Source: Sphingomonadales bacterium
GTDB taxonomy: Bacteria > Pseudomonadota > Alphaproteobacteria > Sphingomonadales > Sphingomonadaceae
Length of the DNA: 7,251 bases
Direction of reading: 5' to 3'
Assembly (NCBI GenBank): GCA_025360285.1
Contig: JANYCM010000331.1
Coordinates: forward strand, 1 to 7,251
Shown: piece by piece, positions 1 to 6,860 of the stretch
How positions within the stretch are numbered: the stretch's first letter is position 1
Layout of the letters: the number at the start of each line of letters is the position of its first letter
Notes under the pieces: generated by a model
What the model saw: the letters and a program-made list of their open reading frames with translations, nothing else
Told to the model about the DNA's origin: nothing
Database searches by the model: none
Position numbers and translations under genes: made by a program

Positions 1-12
1 AACACACCCTGA

Positions 13-690
13 TTATACCGCCAGCAACCGGTGCTGGCCGCGATCGAAACGGTGAAACGGGATCGGCCGTCCCGCCTCCGTATCACGCGCCGCGACCTCC
101 GCCAGGATGGCACGGGTGATCGACGGCAGATCGAGTGCCGCCGCCGCGTCCCAGTCAAACCAGGCGATTTCATCGAGCTCGCCGGATCCGGCGCCGGGGT
201 CGAGGCTGACCAGATGCGCCGCGTCCACCGTGAAAAATCGCGCGTCGAAGCGCCTTGTGCGCGCCCGCGGGGTGATGGCGCGGGCGACAAAGCGCAGGGG
301 TTCGATATGCGGCAGATGGCCGGTGGCGACAAAATCCCGCCATTCGCCGCGCGAAGCGGCCCGCCCCGGCTGGCCGATGATCAGCCCGGTTTCCTCGAAA
401 GTCTCGCGGATCGCTGTCAATGCCAGCGCCCGGCCGCGCGCCGGCGGGCAGGTGCGCGCCAGCGCGGCGGCGGTTTCGACGTGAAGCGCCGATGCCGCCG
501 GCACCCGGAAGTCCGACGGGTGGATGCGCCCGCCCGGGAACACCCATTTGTCAGGCATGAAGGCATGGCCGCCAACGCGCCGCCCCATCAGCACGCGCGG
601 CCGCGGCCCATCACGGCGGATGACCAGCAGGGTGGCCGCGTCACGCGGGCGGATATAGGGCAGCCGCCGATCGGGGACGTCGTCGATCAT
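13..690 (-). CDS. Nudix hydrolase with expanded Nudix box (NUDT19/RP2-like)
   Basis: A 225-residue soluble protein, probably cytoplasmic, that would cleave a nucleoside-diphosphate-linked substrate (NDP-X) using divalent metal. The N-terminal strand (about 18-36) is followed by WVFPGG (49-54) and, much later, RETFEETGL (95-103), the REx2EExGU half of the Nudix box with its metal-binding glutamates. The usual box has 14 residues between the conserved Gly and the Arg; here about 40 lie between G54 and R95, so the loop carries roughly 26 extra residues rich in Ala and Arg. Expanded boxes are known in the NUDT19/RP2 group, some members of which act on CoA species, so that group is the best guess; the substrate cannot be read from sequence. 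The ATG at 690 starts 23 nt after the oxidoreductase stop, with no clear Shine-Dalgarno, suggesting cotranscription with that gene. The TAA stop is at 13-15. Family assignment is firm, specificity is not. Confidence 0.9.
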   Translation of the reverse strand: MIDDVPDRRLPYIRPRDAATLLVIRRDGPRPRVLMGRRVGGHAFMPDKWVFPGGRIHPSDFRVPAASALHVETAAALARTCPPARGRALALTAIRETFEETGLIIGQPGRAASRGEWRDFVATGHLPHIEPLRFVARAITPRARTRRFDARFFTVDAAHLVSLDPGAGSGELDEIAWFDWDAAAALDLPSITRAILAEVAARDTEAGRPIPFHRFDRGQHRLLAV

Positions 691-713
691 GGCTGCCGAA
701 GGCGGGCGCGCGA

Positions 714-1814
<1,101 letters not shown>

Positions 1815-1871
1815 GCGGGCAGCCTTGTTGGTAAAACGAAACAGTGCCGACGTATAGGCCGGATCGCCAGC

Positions 1872-1930
1872 CGGCAAGCAGCCGCACCCCAAGGCAAAAC
1901 TTGCCCGCCCCAAATGCCCGCTGCTTGCCG
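1872..1930. promoter_or_regulatory. Nested inverted repeats in the OYE/MATE divergent intergenic region
   Basis: A perfect 11-bp inverted repeat, CGGCAAGCAGC (1872-1882) and GCTGCTTGCCG (1920-1930), brackets a 37-nt spacer. Inside it is a second one, GGCAA-AAC-TTGCC (1893-1905). All four half-sites share the core GGCAA/TTGCC. The outer arms read CTTGCCG outward on each strand, so each could overlap the -35 region of a divergent promoter: on minus TTGCCG is followed 15 nt later by TATACG (1851-1856), on plus TTGCCG is followed 14 nt later by the poor match GACTAG (1945-1950). This arrangement fits an operator for a dimeric regulator, or a pair of them, controlling both genes. No regulator gene is in the window, so the function is inferred; the repeats themselves are seen directly. 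Confidence 0.45.
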
Positions 1931-1973
1931 CGCTGCCTCGCCGCGACTAGAGGGGCCGGCTGCTTTCAATGAC

Positions 1974-1978
1974 AGGGA
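1974..1978 (+). promoter_or_regulatory. Shine-Dalgarno of the MATE gene
   Basis: AGGGA lies 7 nt before the ATG at 1986. This decides the start against the in-frame upstream ATG at 1914, which has no ribosome-binding site and would place an outer operator arm inside the coding region. Confidence 0.7.
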
Positions 1979-1985
1979 ATTAACC

Positions 1986-3347
1986 ATGACCGGGGGCGCC
2001 GCCCCATCCGCCGCTGTCGCCGTTCCGGCGCTTTCGTTCAGCGCGCTGCTGCGCCTGGCGACGCCGGTTGTCGTGTCACGGCTGGGCATCATGACGATGG
2101 GTCTGGTCGATGCGGTGGTGGTTGGCCAGCATTCGGCGACGCAATTGGGCTATCAGGCGCTCGGCTGGGCGCCGACCGGCGTCGTCATCACCACATCGGT
2201 TGGTCTGATGTCGGGCATCCAGGTGATGACGTCACAGGCGATCGGCGAGGGCCGCGCCGCCGATACCGGTGCCATCCTGCGCCGCGGCACCGCCTATGCC
2301 TTCTGGATCGGGATAATCGCCGCGGCCGTGCTCGCCGGCCTGGGCGGCCCGGTGATGCACCATCTGGGGCTTGATCCGGCGCTGGCCGATGGCGCGACGC
2401 CGGTCCTCCAGGTGCTGGCGCTGTCGATGGTGCCGATTCTGGTCGCCGATGCCGGGGTGTTCTGGCTGGAGGCGCATGGCCGCGCGGTGCCCGGCATGAT
2501 CGCCATGTGGGGGGCGAATGTCGTCAATCTGGGCATGAACCTGTGGTTGGTGCCGGGGAATAGCGGCTTTCCCGTTGAAGGCGCCGTCGCCAGCGGCTGG
2601 GCCACGGCCTTGTCGCGCGTCGCGCTGCTGGCCTTTGTCTGGGCGCTGATCGCGCGCTGGCCCGAATCACGCCGGCTGGGGGCCTTTGCCCCGGCGCCGC
2701 GTGATCCGGTGGCGGCGGCCGACATGCGCCGCATCGGCTATGGCGCCTCGGTCAGTTATTTTGTCGAGGCGGGGTCGTTCTCCGCCATGTCGATCATCGC
2801 CGGCTGGCTGGGTGCGCTGGCGGTGGCGAGCTGGGCGATCGTGCTCAACATGGCGGCGCTGATCTTCATGGTGCCGCTGGGGCTGGCGGCGGCGACGAGC
2901 GTGTTCGTCGGCCGGGCCTATGGCGCCGGCGATACCGCCGGGGTGCGCCGGGCGGCCGGCCTCGGCTTTGTCGCGGCGGCGGCGGCGACGCTGTTGATCT
3001 GCGTTGTCGTCGGCTTCGGCAATGGCTTGATTGCCGCCGGTTACACCAGCGATCCCGTCGTCCAGCGCATGGCGGCTGCGGCGATGCTGTTATGCTGCCT
3101 GTTCTATGTCGCCGATGGCTTGCAGGTTGTCGGCGCCCAGGCGCTGCGGGCGCAATCCGATGTCTGGATGCCCAGCTTCACCCATATGGCCAGCTACCTC
3201 GTCGTCATGATGCCGCTTGGCTATGTGCTGGCGCTGCCGGCCGGCCTGGGGCTGACCGGCATTGTCTGGGCGGTGATCATCGCCAGCCTGGTGTCGGCGT
3301 GCCTGTTGTGGGGGCGGTTTTTGTGGCTGACCGGGCGGCGGGGTTAA
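1986..3347 (+). CDS. MATE family multidrug/cation efflux transporter (NorM-like)
   Basis: A 453-residue inner-membrane antiporter expected to export drugs or organic cations in exchange for Na+ or H+. The protein is almost entirely hydrophobic, with helices consistent with the usual 12 in two bundles of six. TM1 carries MGLVDAVVVGQ (38-48) with D42, in the place of the functional TM1 aspartate of NorM proteins. The second bundle opens with SYFVEAGSFS, whose E261 resembles the conserved TM7 glutamate. ATSVFVGRAYGAGD (303-316) is the repeated MATE signature, and YVADGLQVVGAQALRAQ (374-390) carries D377, matching the TM10 aspartate. Length is typical. The residue matches are from memory of NorM, not an alignment. 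It is transcribed divergently from the oxidoreductase across a 171-nt space with inverted repeats, so shared control is plausible. The substrate is unknown. Confidence 0.93.
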   Translation: MTGGAAPSAAVAVPALSFSALLRLATPVVVSRLGIMTMGLVDAVVVGQHSATQLGYQALGWAPTGVVITTSVGLMSGIQVMTSQAIGEGRAADTGAILRRGTAYAFWIGIIAAAVLAGLGGPVMHHLGLDPALADGATPVLQVLALSMVPILVADAGVFWLEAHGRAVPGMIAMWGANVVNLGMNLWLVPGNSGFPVEGAVASGWATALSRVALLAFVWALIARWPESRRLGAFAPAPRDPVAAADMRRIGYGASVSYFVEAGSFSAMSIIAGWLGALAVASWAIVLNMAALIFMVPLGLAAATSVFVGRAYGAGDTAGVRRAAGLGFVAAAAATLLICVVVGFGNGLIAAGYTSDPVVQRMAAAAMLLCCLFYVADGLQVVGAQALRAQSDVWMPSFTHMASYLVVMMPLGYVLALPAGLGLTGIVWAVIIASLVSACLLWGRFLWLTGRRG

Positions 3348-3360
3348 GGGCGGTTTGACC

Positions 3361-3410
3361 AACAGGGAACCGTCATGCTGAATCAAGTTCAGCATGACGA
3401 ATTCCCCGTT
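3361..3410. repeat. REP-like palindrome between convergent genes
   Basis: A perfect 12-bp stem, CGTCATGCTGAA (3371-3382) and TTCAGCATGACG (3388-3399), closes on a 5-nt loop. After a small internal loop, flanking pairs 3361-3369 with 3402-3410 extend it with one mismatch. No U-tract follows on either strand, so it is not a classical intrinsic terminator. It fills most of the gap between the MATE stop and the hslU stop, where it could block read-through in both directions or protect 3' ends. Stems of this GTCATGCTGAA kind are, as I recall, widely dispersed between genes in sphingomonads; only one copy is seen in this window. Confidence 0.75.
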
Positions 3411-3422
3411 GTTACGGCCACC

Positions 3423-4748
3423 CTACAAGATGAACTTCGACAGATCCGTATCGCGTGCAATCGCCCCCAGTTCGCGCTCCACATAAGCGGCGTCGATGGT
3501 CACGGCGTCACCGGCGCGCTCGCTGGCGTCGAAGCTGAGTGATTCGAGCAGCTTTTCCATCACCGTCTGCAACCGCCGGGCGCCGATGTTCTCCACCGCG
3601 TCATTCACCTGTTCGGCGGTGCGGGCGATGGCGTCGATGCCATCGTCGGTCAGCGTAAGGGTCACGCCTTCGGTGCCGAGCAGCGCGGTATATTGGCGGA
3701 TCAGCGAGGCTTCGGTGTCGGTCAGGATGCGGCGAAAATCCTCATAGGTCAGGCCCTTCAGCTCGACCCTGATCGGCAGGCGGCCCTGGAGTTCGGGCAG
3801 GAGATCGCTGGGTTTGGAGACGTGAAAGGCGCCCGATGCGATGAACAATATATGGTCGGTCTTCACCGGGCCATATTTGGTGGCGACGGTCGTGCCTTCG
3901 ATCAGTGGCAGCAGGTCGCGCTGCACGCCTTCGCGGCTGACCGAACCGCCGCGCACATCGCTGACGGCGATCTTGTCGATCTCATCGAGGAAGACGATGC
4001 CATTGGCCTCGGCATTGCGCACCGCCTCCCGGGCGATATCCTCGTCATCGAGGCGTTTGTCGGATTCCTCGGCCACCAGCGTGTCCCAGGCGGCTTCGAC
4101 GCTCATCTTGCGGCGTTTGGTGCGGCCGCCCATCGCCTTGCCGAGCATGTCGCCAAGGTTGATCATGCCGACCTGGCCGGGCTGCATCCCCGGCATCTCG
4201 AACGATGGCGGCGTATCGGCGACTTCGATTTCGACTTCGCGGCCCTTCAGATGCCCGGCTTCGAACTGGCCGCGAAACGCCAGCCGCGTGGCCTCGCTGG
4301 CGTCTTTCCCGGTCAGCACGTCGAGCAGGCGGGTCATCGCGGCCGCCTGGGCCGTGTCCTTCACCCCGGCGCGCTTGGCCTCGCGAACCAGCCGGATCGA
4401 TTCCTCAACGAGGTCGCGGATGATCGAATCGACATCGCGGCCGACATAGCCAACCTCGGTGAACTTGGTCGCTTCGATCTTCAGGAACGGCGCGCCGGCG
4501 AGCTTGGCCAGCCGCCGGCTGATCTCGGTCTTGCCGCAGCCCGTGGGGCCGATCATCAGGATGTTCTTGGGGCTGACTTCGTCGCGCAGATCATCGCCCA
4601 GCCGTTGCCGGCGCCAGCGGTTGCGCAGCGCGACGGCGACAGCGCGCTTGGCATCGCCCTGGCCAACGATATGGCGATCAAGCGCCGTAACGATCTCGCG
4701 CGGGGTGAGGCCGGCATCGGCGGCGTTGATGGGGCTGATCATGTTCAT
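3423..4748 (-). CDS. hslU: HslU, ATPase and unfoldase subunit of the HslUV (ClpYQ) protease
   Basis: A 441-residue AAA+ protein forming the hexameric ring that unfolds substrates and feeds them to HslV in the cytoplasm. The N-domain (TPREIVTALDRHIVGQ, 15-30) precedes Walker A GPTGCGKT (67-74) and the pore-loop motif GYVGRD (100-105). An intermediate domain follows, roughly 110-245, with a Gly/Met-rich stretch (FEMPGMQPGQVGMINLGDML). Walker B is IVFLDEID (251-258), ELQGRLPIRVEL (319-330) holds the arginine-finger region, and GARRL (389-393) is sensor 2. The C-terminus DLSKFIL is the tail that docks into HslV on activation. Length is close to the E. coli protein (443). The start ATG overlaps the hslV stop as ATGA, and GGAGA (plus-strand 4755-4759) lies 6 nt upstream, inside hslV, so the two are probably translationally coupled. 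Nothing looks damaged. Confidence 0.98.
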   Translation of the reverse strand: MNMISPINAADAGLTPREIVTALDRHIVGQGDAKRAVAVALRNRWRRQRLGDDLRDEVSPKNILMIGPTGCGKTEISRRLAKLAGAPFLKIEATKFTEVGYVGRDVDSIIRDLVEESIRLVREAKRAGVKDTAQAAAMTRLLDVLTGKDASEATRLAFRGQFEAGHLKGREVEIEVADTPPSFEMPGMQPGQVGMINLGDMLGKAMGGRTKRRKMSVEAAWDTLVAEESDKRLDDEDIAREAVRNAEANGIVFLDEIDKIAVSDVRGGSVSREGVQRDLLPLIEGTTVATKYGPVKTDHILFIASGAFHVSKPSDLLPELQGRLPIRVELKGLTYEDFRRILTDTEASLIRQYTALLGTEGVTLTLTDDGIDAIARTAEQVNDAVENIGARRLQTVMEKLLESLSFDASERAGDAVTIDAAYVERELGAIARDTDLSKFIL

Positions 4749-5302
4749 TCCGTCTCTCCGCCGATCGATTCAACGGTCAATTGGTCATTGGTATAGACGC
4801 ACAGCTCGGCGGCAATCGCCATGGCGCGGCGGGCGATGGCCTCGGCATCATGGTCCGAATCGGCCAGGGCGCGCGCCGCGGCCAGGGCAAAATTGCCGCC
4901 CGAACCGATCGCCGCCATGCCGCCCGCGGGTTCCAGCACATCGCCGGTGCCGGTCAGCACCAGCGTCACATCCTTGTCGGCGACGATCATCATCGCTTCC
5001 AGCCGGCGCAGGTAGCGGTCGGTGCGCCAGTCCTTGGCGAGTTCGACGGCGGCGCGGGTCAATTGCCCCGGATAGCGTTCCAGCTTGGCCTCCAGCCGTT
5101 CGAACAGGGTGAAGGCATCCGCGGTGGCACCGGCAAAACCGCCAATGACCGTGCCACCGGGGCCGAGCCGGCGCACCTTCTTGGCATTGGGTTTCATCAC
5201 CGTCTGGCCCATCGTTACCTGGCCGTCGCCAGCGATGGTGACACGGCCGTTCTTGCGCACCGACACGATCGTCGTGCCGTGCCAATCGGGAAAATCTGCC
5301 AT
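4745..5302 (-). CDS. hslV: HslV, threonine peptidase subunit of the HslUV (ClpQY) protease
   Basis: A 185-residue proteasome-beta-like peptidase (family T1) forming a double hexameric ring that degrades proteins unfolded by HslU. The sequence reads MADFPDWHG then TTIVSVRKNGRVTIAGDGQ. By comparison with E. coli HslV, which starts M-TTIVSV, the nucleophile is T10 after removal of a 9-residue propeptide, and K42 matches E. coli Lys33. GGFAGATADAFTLFERLE (54-71), AAVELAKDWRTDRYLRRLEA (84-103) and AIGSGGNFAL (131-140) are family signatures. The frame is open 51 codons further to an ATG at 5455, but that stretch does not resemble HslV and would cross the promoter region, so I use the ATG at 5302. 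There is only a weak purine-rich site upstream. First gene of the hslVU operon. Confidence 0.97.
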   Translation of the reverse strand: MADFPDWHGTTIVSVRKNGRVTIAGDGQVTMGQTVMKPNAKKVRRLGPGGTVIGGFAGATADAFTLFERLEAKLERYPGQLTRAAVELAKDWRTDRYLRRLEAMMIVADKDVTLVLTGTGDVLEPAGGMAAIGSGGNFALAAARALADSDHDAEAIARRAMAIAAELCVYTNDQLTVESIGGETE

Positions 5303-5341
5303 GATTTGGGGAATTCTTTCACTACGATTCGGTTGATCCCG

Positions 5342-5370
5342 ATATGGGAAGCGCGCGGCGGTGATAAAAG
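5342..5370 (-). promoter_or_regulatory. Candidate RpoH (sigma-32) heat-shock promoter of hslVU
   Basis: Reading minus, CTTTTAT (5370-5364) is followed after 14 nt by TCCCATAT (5349-5342). The E. coli sigma-32 consensus is CTTGAAA, about 11-16 nt, then CCCCATNT; the -10 matches at 7 of 8 positions, the -35 at 4 of 7. Transcription would begin near 5335, giving a leader of about 33 nt before hslV. hslVU is a classical heat-shock operon, which supports the reading, but the match was made by eye and the -35 is weak. Confidence 0.45.
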
Positions 5371-5415
5371 CCCCCCAGGATAGCCGACGGCGATGGCTTC
5401 TGTTACCGGCGCGCA

Positions 5416-6045
5416 ATGATCGCCCCCGGCACCCTGATCCGCCATGACCTGACAACAGCGCGGCCGGCCCCCGGTGGCGGCATGGGCATGGCGCTGGTCA
5501 ATATTCTGGCGCGACTCTTCATGGCGGCGGGTGGCTGGAAGGTGGCGGGCGACTGGCCCAGCGACCGCAAGGTTGTGGTTACCGCAGCGCCGCACACGTC
5601 GAACTGGGACGGCATCTGGATGCTGGGTGCCGCGGGCCTGTGGCGAGTGCGGCTGCGGTATATGGGGAAGAAAAGCCTCACCCAAGGCCCGCTGGGCTGG
5701 TTCGTCAAATGGACCGGTTGCATACCCATCGACCGGTCCCAGGCCAATGATGTGGTCAGCGCCATGAAGGCCAATTTTGCGGCGGTCGATAATCTGGTGC
5801 TTGTGGTGCCGCCGGAAGGCACGCGCGATGCCGTCGCCAAATGGAAATCGGGCTTTTACCATATCGCGGTCGGCGCCGGCGTACCGATCACCTTCGCCGT
5901 GATGGACTATGCGACGCGCACCGTCAGCCTGCCGGCGACATTATGGCCGAGCGGCGATTATGCCGCGGACCTCGCGATCATCCAGGGCTTTTATGCCGAA
6001 GCGCAGGGCCGCAATGTTGCCAAGTTCGTGATGACGGGGAAATAG
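5416..6045 (+). CDS. PlsC-like 1-acylglycerol-3-phosphate/lysophospholipid acyltransferase family protein
   Basis: A 209-residue (or 187-residue) acyltransferase of the PlsC/LPLAT fold, probably at the inner face of the cytoplasmic membrane and transferring an acyl chain to a lysophospholipid or other lipid acceptor. APHTSNWDG (58-66) holds the catalytic HX4D motif (H60, D65), GCIPIDRS (101-108) matches the acceptor-binding block, PPEGTR (132-137) is the conserved EGTR-type block, and GVPI (155-158) fits the fourth block. It is shorter than typical PlsC (about 240) and lacks a clear N-terminal transmembrane helix, having only a mildly hydrophobic stretch at 25-40. The start is uncertain: the ATG at 5416 has no Shine-Dalgarno, and in-frame ATGs at 5482 and 5488 are alternatives that keep every motif. 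It is divergent from hslV across 113 nt and 43 nt upstream of hisB. The acceptor is unknown. Confidence 0.85.
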   Translation: MIAPGTLIRHDLTTARPAPGGGMGMALVNILARLFMAAGGWKVAGDWPSDRKVVVTAAPHTSNWDGIWMLGAAGLWRVRLRYMGKKSLTQGPLGWFVKWTGCIPIDRSQANDVVSAMKANFAAVDNLVLVVPPEGTRDAVAKWKSGFYHIAVGAGVPITFAVMDYATRTVSLPATLWPSGDYAADLAIIQGFYAEAQGRNVAKFVMTGK

Positions 6046-6088
6046 CCGCCACCTTGCCCCCCGCCGCCCAATCCTCTACCGCGCCGGC

Positions 6089-6703
6089 ATGAACCGCACC
6101 GCATCCATCAGCCGCGTCACCAAGGAGACGAGCATCGAGGTGACCGTCAATCTGGACGGCACCGGCGATTACCGCGTCAGCACCGGCATTGGCTTTCTTG
6201 ATCACATGCTTGAACAATTGTCGCGGCATTCGCTGATCGATATTTCAGTGGCGGCGAAGGGCGATCTCCACATCGATGGTCACCACACGACCGAAGATAC
6301 CGGTATTGCTCTGGGTGAGGCGGTGGCGAAAGCGCTGGCGGACCGCAAGGGCATCACCCGCTATGGCGATGCGCTGATCCCGATGGACGAGACGCTGACG
6401 CGCGTCGCCCTCGATATCTCGGGGCGGCCGTATCTGGTGTGGAAAACCAGCTTCACCCAGCCGAAACTCGGCGATCTCGATACCGAAATGGTCAAGGAGT
6501 TCTTTGCCGCCTTTGCCGGCAGCGCCGGGATCACGCTGCATGTCGAAACGCTGTATGGCGTTAACAACCATCACATTGCTGAAAGCTGTTTCAAGGGGCT
6601 GGCGCGGGCGCTGCGCACGGCTGTTACCATCGATCCGCGCCGCGCCGATGCGGTGCCTTCGACCAAGGGGACACTCGGCAGGGCGCCGCTGACCGATGTT
6701 TGA
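6089..6703 (+). CDS. hisB: Imidazoleglycerol-phosphate dehydratase, monofunctional
   Basis: A 204-residue enzyme converting imidazole glycerol phosphate to imidazole acetol phosphate in histidine biosynthesis, working as a Mn-dependent 24-mer in the cytoplasm. The two family repeats are visible: GFLDHMLEQLSRHS (35-48) and HIDGHHTTEDTGIALGEA (61-78) in the first half, and VNNHHIAESCFKGLARAL (158-175) in the second, providing the paired histidines and glutamates (H65/H66/E69 and H161/H162/E165) that bind metal. PSTKGTL (190-196) is the usual C-terminal motif. Length suits the stand-alone enzyme, without the HisN-type phosphatase domain fused in E. coli. It starts 43 nt after the acyltransferase stop with no evident Shine-Dalgarno, so the transcript may be very short-leadered or translation may depend on the upstream gene. 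It is followed by the inverted-repeat element and hisH. Confidence 0.98.
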   Translation: MNRTASISRVTKETSIEVTVNLDGTGDYRVSTGIGFLDHMLEQLSRHSLIDISVAAKGDLHIDGHHTTEDTGIALGEAVAKALADRKGITRYGDALIPMDETLTRVALDISGRPYLVWKTSFTQPKLGDLDTEMVKEFFAAFAGSAGITLHVETLYGVNNHHIAESCFKGLARALRTAVTIDPRRADAVPSTKGTLGRAPLTDV

Positions 6704-6714
6704 GCGGGTTGGAG

Positions 6715-6856
6715 CCCCTCTCCCGCTTGCGGGAGAGGCGACGCGTGCGCCAGCACGGCGGGTAACGGTGTTCGTCTGTGTCGGCACAAGAAAACACCCT
6801 CACCCGGGCCGGCGTAAGGACGCCGTCTCTCGCCTCTCCCGCAAGCGGGAGAGGGG
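6715..6856. repeat. 142-bp element with 27-bp terminal inverted repeats between hisB and hisH
   Basis: Bases 6715-6741 and 6830-6856 are perfect reverse complements (27 bp). Each arm is itself a palindrome: CCTCTCCCGC-TT-GCGGGAGAGG at 6717-6738 and CCTCTCCCGC-AA-GCGGGAGAGG at 6833-6854. The 88-nt interior has smaller hairpins: GGTGTT (6767-6772) with AACACC (6793-6798), TGTG-TCGG-CACA (6777-6788), and GGCGT-AAGG-ACGCC (6811-6824). There is no coding sequence inside. The flanks GGGTTGGA (6706-6713) and GGGTTAGA (6854-6861) agree at 7 of 8 positions but overlap the arm, so a target-site duplication is only a suggestion. It resembles a REP pair (BIME) or MITE-like unit; similar palindromes are, as I recall, common between genes in sphingomonads. 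It could act as an intra-operon attenuator or RNA stabiliser. Confidence 0.85.
6848..6856 (+). promoter_or_regulatory. hisH ribosome-binding site inside the repeat arm
   Basis: GGAGAGGGG ends 4 nt before the hisH ATG at 6861, with the GAGG core (6851-6854) 6 nt away. This purine run is the right half of the palindrome 6833-6854, so the ribosome-binding site would be paired with CCTCTCC (6833-6839) when that hairpin forms. Confidence 0.65.
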
Positions 6857-6860
6857 TTAG

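Noticed and set aside
1815..1913. A 33-residue N-terminal extension of the oxidoreductase to the ATG at 1913
   Set aside because: The family N-terminus begins at the ATG at 1814, which has its own upstream AAGG; the extension would overlap the repeat-containing regulatory region.
1914..1985. A 24-residue N-terminal extension of the MATE protein from the ATG at 1914
   Set aside because: There is no ribosome-binding site there, while AGGGA at 1974-1978 is well placed for the ATG at 1986; the extension also covers one arm of the inverted repeat.
3090..3395. A minus-strand ORF starting MLNLIQHDG
   Set aside because: Its first codons come from the REP-like hairpin and the rest is antisense to the MATE gene; such ORFs are a common misannotation.
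3693..4796. A 367-codon plus-strand open frame covering hslU
   Set aside because: It lies wholly antisense to a clearly conserved hslU, has no recognisable domain, and is the usual by-product of high-GC codon use.
5303..5455. A 51-residue N-terminal extension of HslV
   Set aside because: It has no similarity to HslV, is Arg/Gly/Ser-rich, and overlaps the divergent acyltransferase start and the likely promoter.
6054..6079. A hisB promoter made of TTGCCC and CTCTAC
   Set aside because: The spacer is only 14 nt and the -10 match is poor, so it is no better than chance in GC-rich sequence.
6715..6856. A CRISPR array from repeated CCTCTCCCGC units
   Set aside because: There are only two copies, in inverted orientation, with no regular spacers and no cas genes.
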